Shown here one piece after another: positions 34,378 through 45,028 of a stretch of 56,536 nt of DNA (within the stretch, counting starts at the first letter, position 1; each line of letters starts with the position of its first letter). Position numbers and translations under genes: made by a program. The notes below the pieces were generated by a model that had not been told where the DNA came from, ran no database searches, and saw only the letters and a list, made by a program, of their open reading frames with translations. Source of the stretch: Pseudoxanthomonas suwonensis J47 (GTDB lineage Bacteria > Pseudomonadota > Gammaproteobacteria > Xanthomonadales > Xanthomonadaceae); contig NZ_AZUZ01000011.1 of assembly GCF_000513955.1 (NCBI RefSeq), positions 38,517-95,052 of the forward strand, given 5' to 3'.

Positions 34378-34791
34378 TTACTGGTTGACGAAGTTGATCT
34401 TCATCATCTGCGCGTTCTTCGCGGCCGCCAGCACCCGGGCCGTGGTCTCGTACTCCGAGTCCGCGCTGGCGTCGATGCGCAGCTCCGGCTGGTTGGTCGG
34501 ATCGCGCTGCACTTCGGTCTCCATCATCTGGGGCAGCGCGGCCAGCGAGACCGGGCTGTTGTTCCAGAAGACCTGGTTGGTGGCATCGATGCGCAGGTCG
34601 ATCGGCGGCGGCGGTTCGCGCAACTGCGGCGGCGGGTTGATGACCCGCTGCGGCAGGGCCACGTCGATCTGGTAGGTCATGATCGGCGCGGTGACGATGA
34701 AGATGATCAGCAGCACCAGCATCACGTCCACGAGGGGCGTGACGTTGATGTCGGCCATGGGGCCCTTGCCGGATCCGGAACTGAAAGCCAT
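34378..34791 (-). CDS. exbD2: Biopolymer transporter ExbD (second copy)
   Basis: The 137-residue protein has one transmembrane helix ([18 protein letters not shown]) with the conserved Asp in PLVDVMLV, and a periplasmic domain. Together with ExbB it forms the proton-driven motor for TonB. In Xanthomonas campestris the second exbD of the same gene order is dispensable for iron uptake but needed for pectate-lyase induction and pathogenicity. Here the pectin locus on the same segment makes this worth noting. It lies 3 bases downstream of exbD1. Confidence 0.9.
   Translation of the reverse strand: MAFSSGSGKGPMADINVTPLVDVMLVLLIIFIVTAPIMTYQIDVALPQRVINPPPQLREPPPPIDLRIDATNQVFWNNSPVSLAALPQMMETEVQRDPTNQPELRIDASADSEYETTARVLAAAKNAQMMKINFVNQ
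34696..34764 (-). repeat. 69-bp direct repeat copy 1 (in exbD2)
   Basis: The block encoding the N-terminal membrane segment of ExbD2 is 67 of 69 bases identical to 35122-35190 in exbD1. It marks a recent or conserved duplication and could recombine to delete one exbD. Confidence 0.85.
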
Positions 34792-34794
34792 GGC

Positions 34795-35217
34795 TTAGTG
34801 ACCCTTCTCTTTGGTGGCGACGAAGCCCACGTCGAGCATGCCCTGGTTCTGCGCGATCTTGGTCACGTCACTGATGATGCGCATCTTCGTGGTCTTGTCG
34901 CCACGCAGGTTGAGCTTGGGCTGCGGCGTCTGCTGGGCGACGCTGGAAAGACGCGACTCGATCACCTCGCGGGTGACCGGCTCGTCGTTCCAGAACAGCG
35001 AGCCATCCTCCTTCACCGAGATGGTGATGGGCATGACCCGCGGTTCGTCCTCGTCCTTGGCGACGACGTCCGTTTCCGGCAGCTCGATCTTCACTTTGTG
35101 CTGCATCAGCGGCGCAGTGATGATGAAGATGATGAGCAGCACCAGCATCACGTCCACGAGGGGCGTGACGTTGATGTCGGCCATTGGGCCGCCGCTGTTG
35201 TCGGAACTGAAGGCCAT
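34795..35217 (-). CDS. exbD1: Biopolymer transporter ExbD (first copy)
   Basis: The 140-residue protein has one transmembrane helix ([15 protein letters not shown]) after PLVDV with the conserved Asp. It is nearly identical to ExbD2 over the first 35 residues, then diverges (KIELPETDVVAKDEDEPRV). It belongs to the tonB-exbB-exbD1-exbD2 unit and lies 41 bases downstream of exbB. Confidence 0.92.
   Translation of the reverse strand: MAFSSDNSGGPMADINVTPLVDVMLVLLIIFIITAPLMQHKVKIELPETDVVAKDEDEPRVMPITISVKEDGSLFWNDEPVTREVIESRLSSVAQQTPQPKLNLRGDKTTKMRIISDVTKIAQNQGMLDVGFVATKEKGH
35122..35190 (-). repeat. 69-bp direct repeat copy 2 (in exbD1)
   Basis: This is the partner of 34696-34764, with two mismatches and an offset of 426 bp. 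Confidence 0.85.
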
Positions 35218-35258
35218 GCGGGCTCTCCGTTACTTGCCTGCGACTTCTGGGAACCGGC

Positions 35259-36014
35259 TCAGCGCACGCGCGAGCCGGTGGCGAAGAAGTCGTGCAGATC
35301 GTGAGCGAACGAATCGAACTTGGCGATCGTGGCGCTGTTGATCTTGCTGAAGAAGTTGTAGGCGAACACGGCCGGGATCGCGACGAACAGACCGATCGCG
35401 GTCATGATCAGCGCTTCACCCACCGGGCCGGCGACGGCGTCGATCGAGGCGGAGCCGGTGGCACCGATCTTGATCAGCGCGCCGTAGATGCCCCACACGG
35501 TGCCCAGCAGGCCGACGAACGGAGCGGTCGCACCGACGGTCGCCAGCAGGATCATGCCCGACTGCAGCTTGCTGCTCTCGCGGGTGACGGCTTGGCGCAG
35601 GGCGCGGTCGACGAACTCGGAGCGGCTCAGCGACTCGCCCAGGCCGGTGCCGGCGCCTTCGGCGCGCTGGTGGTGGGCGGCGGCCTGCGCGGCGTCCAGG
35701 GCGATCTTCGAGAACGGCTCGCTACGCGGCTGCTCTTCCATCGCACGGATGGCTTCCTGGGCGTTCGGGGCGTCCCAGAACGCGTTGACCACGCGGTCGG
35801 CGGCCGACTTCAGGCGGGTGTTCTTGATGGCGTTGAAGATGGTCCAGTACCAGGACGCGGCCGACATCAGGACCAGGGTGAGGAGCACGATCCACGAGAC
35901 GGCGAACTCGCCCGGATTGGCGACCATCTCGCTCAGCAGGTGGTCGAAGCCCATCTGCGTGAGGGCGGAGGCGTTGCCCCCGGCGGCGGCGGCGATGAAG
36001 AGTTCCTGCAGCAT
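35259..36014 (-). CDS. exbB: ExbB proton channel component
   Basis: The 251-residue protein has three transmembrane helices (about 36-56, 156-180 and 198-222). The conserved C-terminal block LATVGATAPFVGLLGTVWGIYGALIKI and GPVGEALIMTAIGLFVAIPAVFAYNFF fits ExbB/TolQ. The DNA between tonB and exbB is 80 bp, so they are likely co-transcribed. Confidence 0.95.
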   Translation of the reverse strand: MLQELFIAAAAGGNASALTQMGFDHLLSEMVANPGEFAVSWIVLLTLVLMSAASWYWTIFNAIKNTRLKSAADRVVNAFWDAPNAQEAIRAMEEQPRSEPFSKIALDAAQAAAHHQRAEGAGTGLGESLSRSEFVDRALRQAVTRESSKLQSGMILLATVGATAPFVGLLGTVWGIYGALIKIGATGSASIDAVAGPVGEALIMTAIGLFVAIPAVFAYNFFSKINSATIAKFDSFAHDLHDFFATGSRVR

Positions 36015-36094
36015 GACGCTTACCTTTGGTTTGTTTGGTGGAGAAGGAAGGCGGAAACGCTAGGCCCGGTTTCCGTCAGGGAAACAAACGGACA

Positions 36095-36766
36095 TCAACC
36101 CAGGGTGAAGTTCACCGGGACCCGAACGCGACCGGCCGCCTTCTGGCCGTTCACAGTCGCGGGATTGAAACGCCACTTGCGGGCGGCCTCCATGGCGGCG
36201 CGGTCCAGGTCACGGTTGCGGCTGGACTTCTCGACCGACACGTTGGTCACGTTGCCGTTGGCGTCGACATCGATGACCAGGATGACCTCGCCCTCGATGC
36301 CGGCGCGCGCGGCGGCCGGCGGATAGCGCGGCGGATTCATGTTCTTCGACGAGATGTCGACGCTGGCGCCGATGTCGGCGACCGGGGCCGGCGGGGCCGG
36401 CGGAGACGGCTCCTGGTACACGTCGGTCGGGCGCGGCTCGGCCACGTCGATCGGCGGGGCTTCCGGCGGCGGCGGAACCGGGGACGGCTTCGGCGGCGAC
36501 AGCTCCTTGATCGGCGGCGGCGGCTTGTCCTGCGGCGGCGGCGGCGGCGGCGGCGGGGGCGGCGGCGGCGGTGCGTCGACGAGGGTGACGAGGACGTTGC
36601 GCTCTTCCTTGACGTCGGCCTTGGGGGCGACGGCCGGGATCAGCAGCAGCATGAGCGCGGCCAGGTGCAGCGCGATGACGAACGCAATGCCGATGATGCG
36701 CGGCCAGCTGAGCCCGCGATCCTCGGTTTCTTCGTAGTTCCTGTGGACGACCAGTTGTTCAGCCAT
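36095..36766 (-). CDS. tonB: Energy transducer TonB
   Basis: The 223-residue protein has an N-terminal membrane anchor (WPRIIGIAFVIALHLAALMLLLIPAV, about 21-46), a Pro-rich spacer including a 13-Pro run (about 59-72), and a C-terminal TonB domain (PPRYPPAAARAGIEGEVILVIDVDANGNVTNVSVEKSSRN, RKWRFNPA). It energises outer-membrane receptors such as the one at the start of this window. Start ATG 36766 is favoured over upstream ATG 36859 because the anchor is then placed at the normal distance. A hairpin and A+T-rich promoter-like DNA lie upstream. Confidence 0.94.
   Translation of the reverse strand: MAEQLVVHRNYEETEDRGLSWPRIIGIAFVIALHLAALMLLLIPAVAPKADVKEERNVLVTLVDAPPPPPPPPPPPPPQDKPPPPIKELSPPKPSPVPPPPEAPPIDVAEPRPTDVYQEPSPPAPPAPVADIGASVDISSKNMNPPRYPPAAARAGIEGEVILVIDVDANGNVTNVSVEKSSRNRDLDRAAMEAARKWRFNPATVNGQKAAGRVRVPVNFTLG
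36532..36571 (-). repeat. CGG tract encoding the TonB poly-proline spacer
   Basis: A near-perfect GGC/CGG triplet run codes for 13 consecutive Pro. Slippage could change spacer length in frame, which would alter the reach of TonB across the periplasm. Confidence 0.75.
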
Positions 36767-36873
36767 GCGCCTAGTGACTCGGGTGTGGGGCCGGGCCTCG
36801 AGGAAAGCGTTTCCACCAGAGGCCCAGGTTCTCGCGGGTGACACCGCATGAACCGCCAAGCATATACCAAATA

Positions 36874-36897
36874 CCGCGTCCGATGCCTAGGACGCGG
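36874..36897 (-). terminator. Hairpin between TPR gene and tonB
   Basis: CCGCGTCC / GGACGCGG with a short loop lies 16 bases after the TPR gene stop. The following bases on the minus strand (TATTTGG) are only weakly T-rich. It may end the TPR transcript or serve as a processing signal. Confidence 0.4.
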
Positions 36898-36912
36898 CGC
36901 TTTTACGTTTTC

Positions 36913-38085
36913 TTACTTCAAGTTGATGATCTTGCGGGCGTCCTCGGGCTTCTTCACGCCCTTGGCCAGCGCCTGCTGGGCCGCCTGCTTGGCCTCCGGG
37001 ACGCGGCCTTCCTGCCACAGCACGCGGGCCAGGTTCAGGTAGGTCTCGCCGTCCTTGGACAGGGGGGCGGCCTTCTGCCAGGCGTCGATCGCCTGCGGGA
37101 TCTGCTCGCTGTAGTAGTAGGACTGGGCCAGGGCCACGTAGGTCTGGTAGTCCTGCTTCAGCACGCCCTTCTGCACGCCCTCGTTGATGACCGCGATGAC
37201 GTCCTTCTCGCGGCCGTCCATGTTGGCGTAGGTCACGTACAGCTGGCGGTACTCGCGCTCCTCGGTGAGCTGGCCGGCGGCACGCAGCTTCTCCATCACC
37301 TCGGCGGCCTTGTCCATGCGGTCGGCCTGGGCGTAGATGGTGGCCAGGTTGACCTGGGTCTTCTTGTCGTTCGGGTTCTTCGCCACCAGCTGTTCGGCGA
37401 GGGCGATCGCCGCGTCGTTCTGGTCGGATTCGGCGTAGGCCGCCATCAGCAGCTGGACCCAGTTGTCCTTCGGCTCCGGCGTCGAATCGATCGCCTGCTT
37501 CAGCACCGGGATCGCTTCCTGGAAGCGCTCCAGCTGGTACAGCGCCTGGCCCTTCAGTGCCAGGTCGTCGGCCTTCTTCGACCCGCTTTCGGCGAGGTAG
37601 CGGTCGAGGGTGGCCAGGCCTTCCTGCAGTTCGTCGTCGCCCAGCTGCAGCTGCGCCAGCATCAGCATCGACTGGAAGTGGCCGTTGTTGTCGAGGCCGC
37701 CGATTTCCAGCGCCTGCTTCAGGTAGGCCTTCGCCGCCGGGATGTCGTCCAGGTTGTACGCGGCCTGCGCGGCCAGCTGCGCGGCGACCGAGCGGTCGTA
37801 TTCGTTGGCCACGTCCAGCGCCAGGATCTCGTCGGCGAGGACGCGGGTCTGCTCGGCGTCGTCCTTGTTGTAGACGTCGATCAGCTTCTGCAGCTTCTTG
37901 CCGGCCTTGGCCGACGGCTTGATGCCCGGTTCCTCGCGCGTGGCCTCCGGGAACATCGCTTCCGCCTTCGCGGACTTCTTCGATTTGGCCGAAGTCGGGG
38001 CGGCGGCCGCGTCGGCGATCACCACGCCCCCGAGCGCGGCAGCGACGAACAGCGACAGGAGGGCTTGCTTGCTGCGGAATTTCAT
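36913..38085 (-). CDS. Exported TPR-rich protein
   Basis: The 390-residue protein has a signal peptide (about 1-28, ADAAAAP). It then has a lysine-rich stretch and tandem TPR-like helices: DIPAAKAYLKQALEIG, YQLERFQEAIPVLKQAIDS, AIALAEQLVAKNPNDKKTQVNLATIYAQADRMDKAAEVMEKL, SEQIPQAIDAWQKAAPLSKDGETYLNLARVLWQEGRVPEAKQAAQQALAKG. It starts at ATG 38085 after AGAGGTGA. No catalytic motif is seen. The family is common upstream of tonB in xanthomonads and may assist TonB-dependent envelope processes, but this is inference. The next gene is tonB. Confidence 0.8.
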   Translation of the reverse strand: MKFRSKQALLSLFVAAALGGVVIADAAAAPTSAKSKKSAKAEAMFPEATREEPGIKPSAKAGKKLQKLIDVYNKDDAEQTRVLADEILALDVANEYDRSVAAQLAAQAAYNLDDIPAAKAYLKQALEIGGLDNNGHFQSMLMLAQLQLGDDELQEGLATLDRYLAESGSKKADDLALKGQALYQLERFQEAIPVLKQAIDSTPEPKDNWVQLLMAAYAESDQNDAAIALAEQLVAKNPNDKKTQVNLATIYAQADRMDKAAEVMEKLRAAGQLTEEREYRQLYVTYANMDGREKDVIAVINEGVQKGVLKQDYQTYVALAQSYYYSEQIPQAIDAWQKAAPLSKDGETYLNLARVLWQEGRVPEAKQAAQQALAKGVKKPEDARKIINLK

Positions 38086-38197
38086 TGGATCACCTCTTGC
38101 GGGCCGCCTGTTTTCGGGCGGCGACGGAAACCGGGTCGGCAACGCTAACAGAACCGGCCTTCTTACGGAATGGCACAAGCTGCCAGTTTTTTTCGGG

Positions 38198-39007
38198 TCA
38201 CGGACCGCACTGTGGCGTACGGCCGGCGCGTCGCGCCTCCTGCGCGAGCGGCTGCAGCGCGGGCGCGCGGGCTTCCAGCGCACGGATGCGGTTCTGCGGA
38301 TCCGGGTGCGTGGACAGCCACTCCGGCGAACGTCCGCCGCCGGAAGCCATCATGTTCTGCCACAGGTCCACGGCCTGCGCCGGATCGAAACCGGCCTGGG
38401 CCATCAGGCGCTGGCCGATCTCGTCGGCCTCGCTCTCCTGGGTGCGCGAGAACGGTAGCAGCACGCCCAGCTGGGCCAGCGTGCCGCCGCCCTGGGTCAC
38501 CAGGTCGCTGCCGGTCTGGCCATAGCGGGCGCCGGCGAGTGCACCGATCACCGCCAGTCCGGTCGACGTCGCCGCCTGGCGGGAGACGCGTTCGTTGGTG
38601 TGGCGCGCGTAGACGTGGCCGATCTCATGGCCGATCACCGCCGCCAGCTGGTCCTGGTTCTTCGCCACCTTGAACATGCCGCTGTTCACGCCGACCTTGC
38701 CGCCGGGCAGCGCGAACGCGTTGGGCGTGTCGTCGACGAACACCGCCGTTTCCCACGGCAGGTTGCGCCATTCGGGCGGCAGGTGCGGGACGAGGGCATC
38801 GACCACGCATTGCACGTAGCGGCTCTGCTGGCCGCCCGTGGTCTGCTGCTTGCTCTTCATCTCGGCGAAGGCCTGCGCGCCCATCTGGTTGAGCTGGGCG
38901 TCCGAATAGGCCATGTACTGGGTACGGCCGGTCGGCGAAGTCGTGGTCGCGCACGCCGCGACGACGACCGCCATTGCCAACGCGAGCGCGGTCGGCTTCC
39001 AGTGCAT
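38198..39007 (-). CDS. loiP: M48-family zinc metalloprotease lipoprotein
   Basis: The 269-residue protein has a lipobox (VVVAACATTT, Cys about 19), so it is lipid-anchored, and the metal motif VIGHEIGHVYARH (HExxH) with a downstream EADEIGQRLM (third Zn ligand Glu). The C-terminus STHPDPQNRIRALE is typical for M48B. E. coli LoiP/BepA members cleave or quality-control outer-membrane proteins. The gene symbol is by family only. An inner segment ARYGQTGSDLVTQGGG is low complexity. Confidence 0.82.
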   Translation of the reverse strand: MHWKPTALALAMAVVVAACATTTSPTGRTQYMAYSDAQLNQMGAQAFAEMKSKQQTTGGQQSRYVQCVVDALVPHLPPEWRNLPWETAVFVDDTPNAFALPGGKVGVNSGMFKVAKNQDQLAAVIGHEIGHVYARHTNERVSRQAATSTGLAVIGALAGARYGQTGSDLVTQGGGTLAQLGVLLPFSRTQESEADEIGQRLMAQAGFDPAQAVDLWQNMMASGGGRSPEWLSTHPDPQNRIRALEARAPALQPLAQEARRAGRTPQCGP

Positions 39008-39084
39008 GTGCAGGGCAACCCCCGTTCCGGTACCTGAAGGAAAGTGTCCGCGTTGCCGGCTTAACTTTTCGTCAAGCGGGTCCT

Positions 39085-42409
<3,325 letters not shown>

Positions 42410-42428
42410 CTATAGGAATCAGCGGCTG

Positions 42429-42434
42429 ATTATA
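42429..42434 (-). promoter_or_regulatory. Candidate -10 element of gyrB
   Basis: TATAAT on the minus strand is a perfect -10 in the recF-gyrB gap. The -35 region (TCAGGT) is poor. It predicts a 5' UTR of about 64 nt. Confidence 0.5.
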
Positions 42435-42467
42435 GCAGCCCCGCCCCCTTGACCTGACGGGCGGGAT

Positions 42468-43553
42468 TTACTCTGCGATCAGGCCGTGTTCCACGTGGAA
42501 CACGCGACAGGCGGCGGGCAGTTCGCGCAGCGCCTCCGGGACCTCGGTAGCGGTCACGAACAGCTGCACGCCGGGCTGTTCCAGCAGGAATTCGAGGGTG
42601 CGGCGCTGGTGCTCGCGGTCCAGCTCCGATGGCAGGTCGTCCAGGGCCATCACCGGCCAGTGCCCCCGCCGCCCGGCGTAGTCCGCGGCCTGCGCCAGCA
42701 GCAGGGACAGCGCGGCCAGCTTGGTCTGGCCGCGGGACAGGGCTTCCCTGCCCGGCAACCCCGCCAGGCGCAGGCTCCAGTCGGCCCGGTGCGGCCCCAC
42801 CCCGGTGTGCCCGCTGGAACGGTCGCGGTCGCGGGCCAGCAGCAGGGCATCTGCCAGCGACAGCTCCTGCCGGCGCCAGCCGGGCTGGAATTCCAGGGCC
42901 AGCAGCTCTGGACCCGTGCTCAGGCGGCGGCCGATGTCGGCGGCGCGCGGCATCAGCTCGCCCAGATAGCGCTCGCGGAAGGCGGTGAGCACTTCCCCGC
43001 TCTCGGCCAGCTCCGCATCCCAGGCGTCCAGCTGGGCATTGGAGCCGCCGGCCTTGAGCAACGCATTGCGCTGCTTGAGCGCCCGGGCATAGCGTCGCCA
43101 GAGGGCCATGAAGTCCTGTTCCACGTGGAACAGGCCCCAGTCGAGATAGCGGCGACGGTTCTCCGCGCCTCCTGCGACCAGCGCGTGGCTGCCGGGTTCG
43201 AAGGTCACCACGGCGAGAGCGGCGCACAGCTGGCCCAGATGGGCGACATCCCGCCCGTCCAGCCGCCCGGTCCAGGCCTGCCCGGTATGGCGGAGACCGG
43301 CACGGCGCGAAATGCCGCCCGTGCCCTCCTCCCACTCCACGAACACTTCGACCGCTTCGGCCCCGTCGCGGACCAGCCCGTCCCGGACCCGTCCGCGGAA
43401 GCTGCGGCCGTAAGCCATCAGGTGCAGCGCCTCGAGCACGCTGGTCTTGCCGGCCCCATTGGCGCCGGTGATCAGGTTCAGGCCGGGCGCCGGGGCCAGT
43501 TCCGCATGCTGGAACCGGCGCAGGTCGCCCATCACCAGCCGCGTCACCCGCAC
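42468..43553 (-). CDS. recF: DNA replication/repair protein RecF
   Basis: The 361-residue ABC-type ATPase has Walker A GANGAGKTSVLEAL, the signature SRGQTKLAALSLLLAQA and Walker B PVMALDDLPSELD. It loads RecA at gaps. The start is GTG at 43553, supported by homology (MRVTRLVMGDLRRF); no clear RBS is visible. The coding sequence carries two perfect parS palindromes, decoded as FHVEH near the C-terminus and FHVEQ in the middle. Confidence 0.95.
   Translation of the reverse strand: MRVTRLVMGDLRRFQHAELAPAPGLNLITGANGAGKTSVLEALHLMAYGRSFRGRVRDGLVRDGAEAVEVFVEWEEGTGGISRRAGLRHTGQAWTGRLDGRDVAHLGQLCAALAVVTFEPGSHALVAGGAENRRRYLDWGLFHVEQDFMALWRRYARALKQRNALLKAGGSNAQLDAWDAELAESGEVLTAFRERYLGELMPRAADIGRRLSTGPELLALEFQPGWRRQELSLADALLLARDRDRSSGHTGVGPHRADWSLRLAGLPGREALSRGQTKLAALSLLLAQAADYAGRRGHWPVMALDDLPSELDREHQRRTLEFLLEQPGVQLFVTATEVPEALRELPAACRVFHVEHGLIAE
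42487..42502 (+). promoter_or_regulatory. parS site 1, within recF C-terminus
   Basis: TGTTCCACGTGGAACA is a perfect 16-bp palindrome and equals the Pseudomonas-type parS, the ParB loading site for chromosome segregation. It encodes VFHVEH at the end of RecF. Confidence 0.9.
43117..43132 (+). promoter_or_regulatory. parS site 2, within recF
   Basis: A second perfect TGTTCCACGTGGAACA, 630 bp from site 1. It encodes LFHVEQ in RecF. Confidence 0.9.
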
Positions 43554-43570
43554 CGGCCGGTATCCAAAGT

Positions 43571-43598
43571 ACGACGCCCGGCGAGGGCCGGGCGTCGT
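43571..43598 (-). terminator. Strong hairpin between dnaN and recF
   Basis: A 12-bp stem ACGACGCCCGGC / GCCGGGCGTCGT with loop GAGG lies in the dnaN-recF gap. The minus-strand sequence after it is ACTTTGG, so termination is likely weak. It may reduce dnaN read-through to recF. Confidence 0.5.
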
Positions 43599-43601
43599 TC
43601 G

Positions 43602-43617
43602 GGTTCCACGTGGAACA
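43602..43617 (+). promoter_or_regulatory. parS site 3, dnaN-recF intergenic
   Basis: GGTTCCACGTGGAACA matches parS at 15 of 16 bases, with the 14-bp core palindrome intact. It lies 4 bases after the hairpin. Confidence 0.85.
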
Positions 43618-43638
43618 TGGTTCGGTCCACGGCGTCGG

Positions 43639-44739
43639 TCAGAGGCGCAGCGGCATCACCACGTGCCGGCAACGGCTGTTGCTGGCCTCGCGGACCAGGG
43701 CCGAGGAGTTGGCGTCGCGCAGGGCCAGCACGACGTGCTCGTCGCGCAGCGCGCCCAGCGCGTCCAGCAGGTAGTTCACGTTGAAGCCGATAGCCAGGTT
43801 GTCGACCTTGGTGTCGGCCTCGATCTCTTCCTGGGCCTCTTCCTGCTCCGGGTTGTGCGAGCTGATCCGCAGCTGGCCCGGCGAAACCTCGACGCGGACG
43901 CCGCGGTACTTCTCGTTGGACAGGATCGCAGCACGCTGCAGGGCCGCACGCAGGACCTCACGGTCCAGCTTGACCTCCTTCTCGGCGCCGATCGGGATCA
44001 CCGCCTCGTAATCGGGGAAACGGCCGTCGATCAGCTTCGAGGTAAAGGTCACGTCGTCGCGCTTCACCCGGATGTGGCTGCGGCCCAGTTCCAGCTCGAG
44101 CGCGCGGTCGCCGCCTTCCAGCAGGCGCTGCAGCTCGGTCACGCCCTTGCGCGGGACGATGATCTGGCGCTTGGCGCCGGAAGCGCCTTCCAGCGGGGCT
44201 TCGCACAGGGCCAGGCGGTGGCCGTCGGTGGCCACGCAGCGCAGCGACTGGTCGCGCAGGTCGAACAGCAGGCCGTTGAGGTAGTAGCGCACGTCCTGCT
44301 GGGCCATCGCGAACGCGGTGCGTTCGATCAGCTCCTTCAGGCCGCCCTCCGGCACGCCGATGCGTTCGGTGGCTTCGACCTCGTCCACGGACGGGAAATC
44401 GTTGGCCGGCAGCGTCGCCAGGGTGAAGCGACTGCGCCCGGCCTGCACGGTGACCTTGTCGCCGGACTGGCTCACGGTGACGCGGCTGCCGTCCGGCAGC
44501 GCACGCACGATCTCGAACAGCTTGCGCGCGGGGATCGTGGTCTCGCCGTCCTGCGCGTCATCGACCGCGGCACGGGCCACCATCTCCACTTCCAGGTCGG
44601 TGCCGGTCAGCGAGAGCTGGCCGCCCTGCACCTGCACCAGGAAATTGGCCAGGACCGGCAGGGTCTGCCGTCTTTCAACGACGTTGACGACCTGGGCCAG
44701 GGGCTTGAGAAAGGCCTCGCGTTGCAGAGTGAAACGCAT
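43639..44739 (-). CDS. dnaN: DNA polymerase III beta sliding clamp
   Basis: The 366-residue clamp has the three repeated domains typical of DnaN: MRFTLQREAFLKPLAQVVNVVERRQTLPVLANFL, FLVQVQGGQLSLTGTDLEVEM, and the C-terminal NVNYLLDALGALRDEHVVLAL and CRHVVMPLRL. It holds DNA polymerase III on the template. It is downstream of dnaA across the oriC segment in the same direction. Confidence 0.98.
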   Translation of the reverse strand: MRFTLQREAFLKPLAQVVNVVERRQTLPVLANFLVQVQGGQLSLTGTDLEVEMVARAAVDDAQDGETTIPARKLFEIVRALPDGSRVTVSQSGDKVTVQAGRSRFTLATLPANDFPSVDEVEATERIGVPEGGLKELIERTAFAMAQQDVRYYLNGLLFDLRDQSLRCVATDGHRLALCEAPLEGASGAKRQIIVPRKGVTELQRLLEGGDRALELELGRSHIRVKRDDVTFTSKLIDGRFPDYEAVIPIGAEKEVKLDREVLRAALQRAAILSNEKYRGVRVEVSPGQLRISSHNPEQEEAQEEIEADTKVDNLAIGFNVNYLLDALGALRDEHVVLALRDANSSALVREASNSRCRHVVMPLRL

Positions 44740-45028
44740 GGGAGTCCGTGCCTCTACGCTTTGAAGGAATGTGGAATAAATCTAAAAGAGGTGGTGCTGG
44801 AGTCGGTCCTGACCTGTGGATAACAGCACCAACTATTTGAATTACAATAAATTTGTTTGAGGGTAAAGTCTGCGTGCAAGGCCGGTCGGGGCGGTGGGAC
44901 AAGCTGTGGATGGTTTTGCGCGTCGCATTTTGTCCCCGGTTTATCCCCAGCCCGTCCCCCTGCTCTCCACCGCGTATCCCGCCGCAAATCTACCTCACCT
45001 GCGGGAACGCGTCGTGGCACCCGTTTCC
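44740..45028 (-). other. oriC segment between dnaA and dnaN
   Basis: No gene lies here. It holds one perfect DnaA box (TGTGGATAA, 44815-44823; reverse of TTATCCACA), a one-mismatch box (TTATCCCCA, 44941-44949) and a two-mismatch box (TGTGGATGG, 44905-44913). An AT-rich patch of about 30 bp (44831-44862) in an otherwise GC-rich genome fits a DNA unwinding element. The dnaA-dnaN location and divergent gene flow on each side support this as the chromosomal origin. Confidence 0.8.

Noticed and set aside
38171-38197. Terminator-like hairpin TGGCA-CAAGC-TGCCA plus T-run on the plus strand
   Set aside because: The stem is only 5 bp and both flanking genes are on the minus strand, so no plus transcript is known to end there.
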